From Anaeromusa acidaminophila DSM 3853 (GTDB lineage: Bacteria; Bacillota; Negativicutes; Anaeromusales; Anaeromusaceae): a stretch of 44,434 nt of DNA. The position numbers were made by a program, and so were the translations under genes. A model generated the notes under the pieces. The model saw only the letters and a list, made by a program, of their open reading frames with translations. It did not search any database and was not told the origin of the DNA. How positions within the stretch are numbered: position 1 is the stretch's first letter; each line of letters starts with the position of its first letter. Below, piece after piece: positions 41,971 through 44,434 of the stretch. The stretch spans positions 68,596 to 113,029 of the forward strand of contig NZ_KB894594.1 of NCBI RefSeq assembly GCF_000374545.1, written 5' to 3'.

Positions 41971-42306
41971 ATGGAAACGAGAATTTGTCCGGAAACCGGC
42001 CAAGAGATGACTCGTGGTACAAAGTTAATAACGTTAACTTATAAGGGATTTTCAGAAGAAGTTGAGATGCCTGGTTGGTATACAGAAGACAAAGATCATG
42101 GTATTCACTCTAGTGAAGATATGAAAGTTTCCGATAGCGCTCTTTTAAGACTGAAAGCAAGGGCCAACAAGCCCAAAGAGCAAGCTTGGTTTTGGTCGCA
42201 AGAGTGGCAACGAGGCGAAAAAGCTGTACAGAAAGAATTGACTGCCAAAGGCCCTGGCAAAGCGTACACATCAGCAGAGCTACTGGCGGAATTTAAAAAA
42301 TCGTAG
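41971..42306 (+). CDS. Orphan antitoxin-like protein: YgiT/MqsA N-terminus, AbrB-type tail
   Basis: 111 aa. Residues 1-60 look like the YgiT/MqsA zinc domain (CPETGQEMTRG, LITLTYKGFSEEVEMPGWY, HSSEDMKVSDSAL), though only one cysteine remains in what is usually a four-Cys site, so zinc may be lost. The C-terminal part (AWFWSQEWQRGEKAVQKEL) resembles the tail of AbrB-type and VapB/MazE-like antitoxins rather than the MqsA HTH. ATG at 41971 with AAGGGAG upstream. No toxin next to it. Confidence 0.6.
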   Translation: METRICPETGQEMTRGTKLITLTYKGFSEEVEMPGWYTEDKDHGIHSSEDMKVSDSALLRLKARANKPKEQAWFWSQEWQRGEKAVQKELTAKGPGKAYTSAELLAEFKKS

Positions 42307-42314
42307 CTTAAAAC

Positions 42315-42344
42315 TTGTCATTTAGTACCACGTTATAGTACAAT
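42315..42344 (+). promoter_or_regulatory. Promoter of a candidate antisense RNA
   Basis: TTGTCA (42315-42320), 18-nt spacer, TACAAT (42339-42344), reading right across the 27-aa peptide gene. Confidence 0.5.
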
Positions 42345-42361
42345 CAAGGTAGACAAAGACA

Positions 42362-42391
42362 AAAGCCGCCGCCTTGTCCAAGGGCGACGGC
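42362..42391 (-). terminator. Terminator of the 27-aa peptide gene
   Basis: GCCGtCGCC / GGCGgCGGC hairpin followed by TTTTGTC on the minus strand. Confidence 0.75.
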
Positions 42392-42401
42392 AGGAGTAGA
42401 G

Positions 42402-42485
42402 TTAGGAGTAGATCTTGTAGGCAATAGCTGCAAGAGCTAGTACCTTAAGAACTACACGGGGCGAGATCCGGATGTGTATTTCCAT
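42402..42485 (-). CDS. 27-aa hydrophobic peptide, candidate type I toxin
   Basis: MEIHIRISPRVVLKVLALAA, then IAYKIYS. Basic start, one hydrophobic helix, polar end: the profile of small membrane toxins such as Fst/Ldr/TxpA groups. Excellent site AAAGGAGG 8 nt before the ATG and a strong terminator after it. Promoter TTGACC (42681-42686), 17 nt, TATAAC (42658-42663) on the minus strand. Between promoter and gene is an open hydrophobic frame without a good start. Confidence 0.55.
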   Translation of the reverse strand: MEIHIRISPRVVLKVLALAAIAYKIYS

Positions 42486-42657
42486 TTTGGTACCTCCTTT
42501 CCCTATTCTATTATCGGAGCCTTTGGCAGTAACGATGCCGCTGGCTCCTTTGTCATTTTAAGACGATTTAGCCATAATTACAATGGCTAAGGTAACGGCC
42601 AACAGCGCATAAATTTCCAGCCAACCGCAGTGAGTATTTTCCTAAATTATAAAAAGT

Positions 42658-42698
42658 GTTATACTTTAAGTAGAAAGACAGGTCAACGAGCCTGTCTA
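42658..42698. promoter_or_regulatory. Bidirectional promoter region with hairpin
   Basis: Minus-strand TTGACC-17-TATAAC faces the 27-aa peptide; on the plus strand TATACT (42660-42665) faces the 48-aa gene. AGACAGG / CCTGTCT (42677-42698) forms a hairpin. Confidence 0.5.
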
Positions 42699-42750
42699 GT
42701 ACGTTAACACAGAATCATATGTAAGACCAATTTTGCAAGGAGTGATGATA

Positions 42751-42897
42751 GTGCCTGCATCAATGAGAGAGATTCCGGTATTAAGGGGTGAGCTTGCAAA
42801 AAGATTTTTAACCAAAAAAGCTGAAACAGAACGGAAAGTGAAAGAATCAGCTGAGAGGATAATGCTTAAAATAAAAAATCAACAAATTGAAAATTAA
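42751..42897 (+). CDS. Small basic protein, 48 aa
   Basis: [M]PASMREIPVLRGELAKRFL onward, one long basic helix. GTG start with AAGGAG 8 nt upstream (ATG at 42745 would overlap it). Similar short proteins starting with the REIPVLRG pattern occur on Firmicute mobile elements, without known function. Its stop lies inside the promoter of the short RNA at 42922. Confidence 0.65.
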   Translation: MPASMREIPVLRGELAKRFLTKKAETERKVKESAERIMLKIKNQQIEN

Positions 42898-42915
42898 TTA
42901 TCTGTATGATATAAT
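42887..42915 (+). promoter_or_regulatory. Promoter of a short RNA
   Basis: TTGAAA (42887-42892), 17 nt, TATAAT (42910-42915). Confidence 0.6.
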
Positions 42916-42920
42916 ATTTT

Positions 42921-42989
42921 TGACGGAGGAAGTGTTTCTGTCCCGTCAAACCCTTCAGGACTTGTGTCTATGAAGGTTTTTCTTTTTTA
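42921..42989 (+). ncRNA. Candidate ~65-nt small RNA with two hairpins
   Basis: Starts about 42922. Hairpin 1: TTTGACGG / CCGTCAAA; hairpin 2: CCTTCA / TGAAGG followed by TTTTTCTTTTTT. No ORF. Size and shape match plasmid counter-transcripts and type I antitoxins. Confidence 0.55.
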
Positions 42990-42993
42990 CATC

Positions 42994-43041
42994 AAAAAAG
43001 AGTAGAAGCAGATTTATAAGAACTGCTTCTACTCTTTTTAA
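42994..43041. terminator. Bidirectional terminator
   Basis: AAAAAGAGTAGAAGCAG with a perfect complement across an 11-nt loop. Confidence 0.85.
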
Positions 43042-43133
43042 TTTGACTTCCGTCCATTTATATCCCGCCAGACAGATAGCGGTAAAATCTGATTCCTGCC
43101 CATTTATATCAGCCGCATGGCAGGTAGCAGCAT
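43040..43133. repeat. Two 46-bp-spaced direct repeats
   Basis: The 25-nt core (43040-43064 and 43086-43110) is AAT-TGA-TTCC-G-CCATTTATATC with few changes. Copy 2 can fold through CCTGCC / GGCAGG. The copies fall in different reading frames of the minus ORF here, so they are not coding. The remaining 43134-43247 holds no gene. Confidence 0.7.
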
Positions 43134-43247
43134 ACATTCTTTTATAAGTTTAGCAGATAAAAATATAAAAGTCAATGTCATAGCCCTATTGATTAAAGTT
43201 AACGTATAGGTTAAGATTAAGAAAACAAACTATTGGAGGTGAAGAGC

Positions 43248-43667
43248 ATGATTCGTTCAGAAAAGGAATATCGAGATGCAAGAAAATCTTTGCAAAATAG
43301 CAGAGAATTTCTCGAATTGCAGCGAGAAACGCTAAACCAAATGTCATTATCACCAGAAGAAATCAAACAAGCGATGAATCCATATTGGTGTTTTTATTTA
43401 ACACTGGAAGAAGACCTTGTGGAATATGAAAAGATTAAGCGCGGTGAATTTCCTTCTGTTAATAATCTGAATGAAATTGGCAAATTGCTGATTTCGTTGA
43501 GGTTGTATAAAAATATTTCACAAAAAGAGTTAGCTGCTAGGTTAGGTGTTTCAGAAGCAATGGTATCAAAAGACGAAAAAAATGAATACCATGGAGTTAC
43601 GGTGGAAAAAGCGCAAAAAATCATTAGTGTATTGAAAAGTTCTATTGTTATTGATATAATAATATAA
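43248..43667 (+). CDS. XRE-family HTH regulator, 139 aa
   Basis: The C-terminal half (about 75-130) is a Cro/CI-type helix-turn-helix: LLISLRLYKNISQKELAARL, GVSEAMVSKDEKNEYHGV, then KAQKIISVL. N-terminal half is a charged helical region, possibly for dimerisation or partner binding; the arrangement is like antitoxins of the HigA kind. GGAGG 8 nt before the ATG. No toxin gene adjacent. Confidence 0.8.
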   Translation: MIRSEKEYRDARKSLQNSREFLELQRETLNQMSLSPEEIKQAMNPYWCFYLTLEEDLVEYEKIKRGEFPSVNNLNEIGKLLISLRLYKNISQKELAARLGVSEAMVSKDEKNEYHGVTVEKAQKIISVLKSSIVIDIII

Positions 43668-43752
43668 AGCGTAGGGATAGACCTTGCCGGTATGTTCTAA
43701 GTATCAAATGTTATCAGCAGTTGATCACGCTTTTTTAAAAGTATATCGCTAA

Positions 43753-43823
43753 CCAATACGCGACTAATAAAATGTTGGTTCGCAAGTGTGTCGCAAGCCA
43801 ATAAGCGACTAATAAGATGTTGG
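43753..43823 (+). repeat. Tandem CCAA...TTGG elements
   Basis: 26-nt copies at 43753-43778 and 43798-43823 (period 45) share GCGACTAATAA-ATGTTGG and can each fold by CCAA/TTGG. They lie before the 63-aa gene. The rest of 43668-43851 is non-coding. Confidence 0.7.
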
Positions 43824-43851
43824 ATAGTAAGTTATAGGAAGGTGTTGAAAA

Positions 43852-44043
43852 ATGTCCGAGTTTTTGCTTTCAACGCCCAGCTTGTTTCGTGGAATCGCAA
43901 GCGTTCTTGACGTCGGCTCGAGTTTAAATATTTATAACGAATCCAATACAACTGAAGAAGCAGATGCTATAGCAAATAAGTCTGATTGGAACGTAATTGG
44001 TAAAGACTTAAGAATAGTAATGAAATCCTATGATGTGAAATAA
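43852..44043 (+). CDS. Small conserved-looking protein, 63 aa
   Basis: MSEFLLSTPSLFRGIASVLD onward; looks like a short family seen on Firmicute plasmids and phages, without assigned function. Mostly helical. AGGAAGG before the ATG. Its 3' region carries two structured repeats and a terminator. Confidence 0.75.
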   Translation: MSEFLLSTPSLFRGIASVLDVGSSLNIYNESNTTEEADAIANKSDWNVIGKDLRIVMKSYDVK

Positions 44044-44048
44044 AGAAT

Positions 44049-44145
44049 GGTCGTAGAGCACGACCACCATAGTAAAGAAAGCTCACCGAGAAGATGTAGT
44101 CGTAGAGCGCGACTACGGTAATCAAAAAAAAGCTCACTGAGAAGA
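44049..44145 (+). repeat. Tandem hairpin repeats in a 3' region
   Basis: Two ~49-nt copies, each with a GTCGTAGAGC-CGAC hairpin followed by AAAGCTCAC-GAGAAGA. Confidence 0.75.
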
Positions 44146-44169
44146 AGCCCTTGAAAAAGGGCTTCTTTT
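44144..44169 (+). terminator. Terminator after the 63-aa gene
   Basis: GAAGCCCTT / AAGGGCTTC hairpin with TTTTG. Confidence 0.85.
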
Positions 44170-44185
44170 GTCTTTTCTTATCTTC

Positions 44186-44214
44186 TTGAACACCGGTCAA
44201 TAAAGACGTATAAT
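44186..44214 (+). promoter_or_regulatory. Promoter of the right-edge RNA
   Basis: TTGAAC (44186-44191), 17 nt, TATAAT (44209-44214). Confidence 0.6.
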
Positions 44215-44220
44215 AATTGT

Positions 44221-44434
44221 ATAAGATAATTCTTTGAGGTTATCTTGACCGTTAAAACGGGTGATTTGGTCAGAGAGGTTATCCGATCAGGTCCTTATCG
44301 GTTTGGGCATAATGCCAAAATCTGACTAGGTTGAGCCTTTGGCGAGACCGAACGAAAAATGCTCTTTTTCACATCGGCTATAGAAAGCCCATGTTTTAGC
44401 CATACCTTCCGTACACACTCCTACATGCTCTTTC
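44221..44434 (+). ncRNA. Candidate structured RNA, cut by window edge
   Basis: No ORF in over 200 nt after a good promoter. Nested stems: TTGACC with GGTCAG around CCGTT/AACGG; CCGAT/ATCGG; TTTGGGCA/TGCCAAA. Not recognised as a known family. Confidence 0.45.

Larger units (their letters stand above)
42351..42557 (+). ncRNA. Candidate antisense antitoxin RNA
   Basis: From the promoter at 42315 to the hairpin and T-rich tail at 42516-42557 (GGAGCC/GGCTCC). About 200 nt, complementary to the whole 27-aa peptide gene including its ribosome site. This is the layout of Gram-positive type I toxin-antitoxin pairs. Confidence 0.45.

Noticed and set aside
42556-42620. Second hydrophobic frame (EIYALLAVTLAIVIMAKSS) before the 27-aa toxin candidate.
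   Set aside because: No ATG, GTG or TTG start and no ribosome site; only a CTG is available. May be a decayed toxin copy.
42955-43137. Minus-strand 60-aa ORF.
   Set aside because: It runs through a terminator hairpin, and the two DNA repeats inside it fall in different frames.
1-44434. Searched by eye for cas1, cas2, cas3, cas10, integrase, relaxase, transposase, tRNA and rRNA.
   Set aside because: None seen; absence in this window does not show absence from the replicon.

Overview
The window reads as part of a large plasmid from a diderm (outer-membrane-bearing) Firmicute, most likely a member of the Negativicutes. Signs of a plasmid are a Rep_3-type initiator beside 22 iterons, a ParA-type partition pair, and no ribosomal or central metabolic genes. 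Signs of the host are Firmicute-style Shine-Dalgarno sites (AGGAGG), GTG and TTG starts and TTGACA/TATAAT promoters, together with a POTRA/Omp85 outer-membrane protein. The host assignment is inference.

Layout. Positions 1-6.5 kb hold a complete minimal type IV CRISPR-Cas locus on the minus strand: csf2 (Cas7), csf1, csf3 (Cas5), cas6, a RecD-family helicase, then a leader and a CRISPR array that runs off the left edge. There is no cas1, cas2, Cas3, Cas10 or DinG; the RecD-for-DinG swap fits subtype IV-D. One spacer matches the locus's own csf2. A second array with a near-identical leader lies at 19.3-20.2 kb, directly downstream of a short XseA-like nuclease subunit with a C-terminal membrane anchor.

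6.6-29.7 kb is a long minus-strand block of phage/plasmid-type genes: thymidine kinase, a PP-loop (PAPS reductase-like) enzyme behind a twin-operator promoter, a nucleotidyltransferase pair, NAD-dependent DNA ligase, a Dda-like helicase, SSB, a C5 DNA methyltransferase, an HD alarmone-hydrolase-like protein, a zinc-finger/ProQ-FinO protein and many small unknown proteins. Together they look like a replication, repair and nucleotide toolkit.

29.8-32.4 kb (plus) has a membrane GGDEF protein and an HD-GYP protein, a pair that could make and break c-di-GMP. 32.5-36.4 kb is the replication/partition core: parA and its partner, repB (minus), and an iteron region with four copies of a promoter-like module. 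36.5-41.5 kb (plus) is an envelope operon: membrane protein, Omp85 protein, polytopic membrane protein, PilT-type ATPase, exported protein. The right end (41.6-44.4 kb) has small regulators and much RNA-level structure: a candidate type I toxin with antisense RNA, a short two-hairpin RNA, tandem hairpin repeats, and the start of another structured RNA cut by the window edge.
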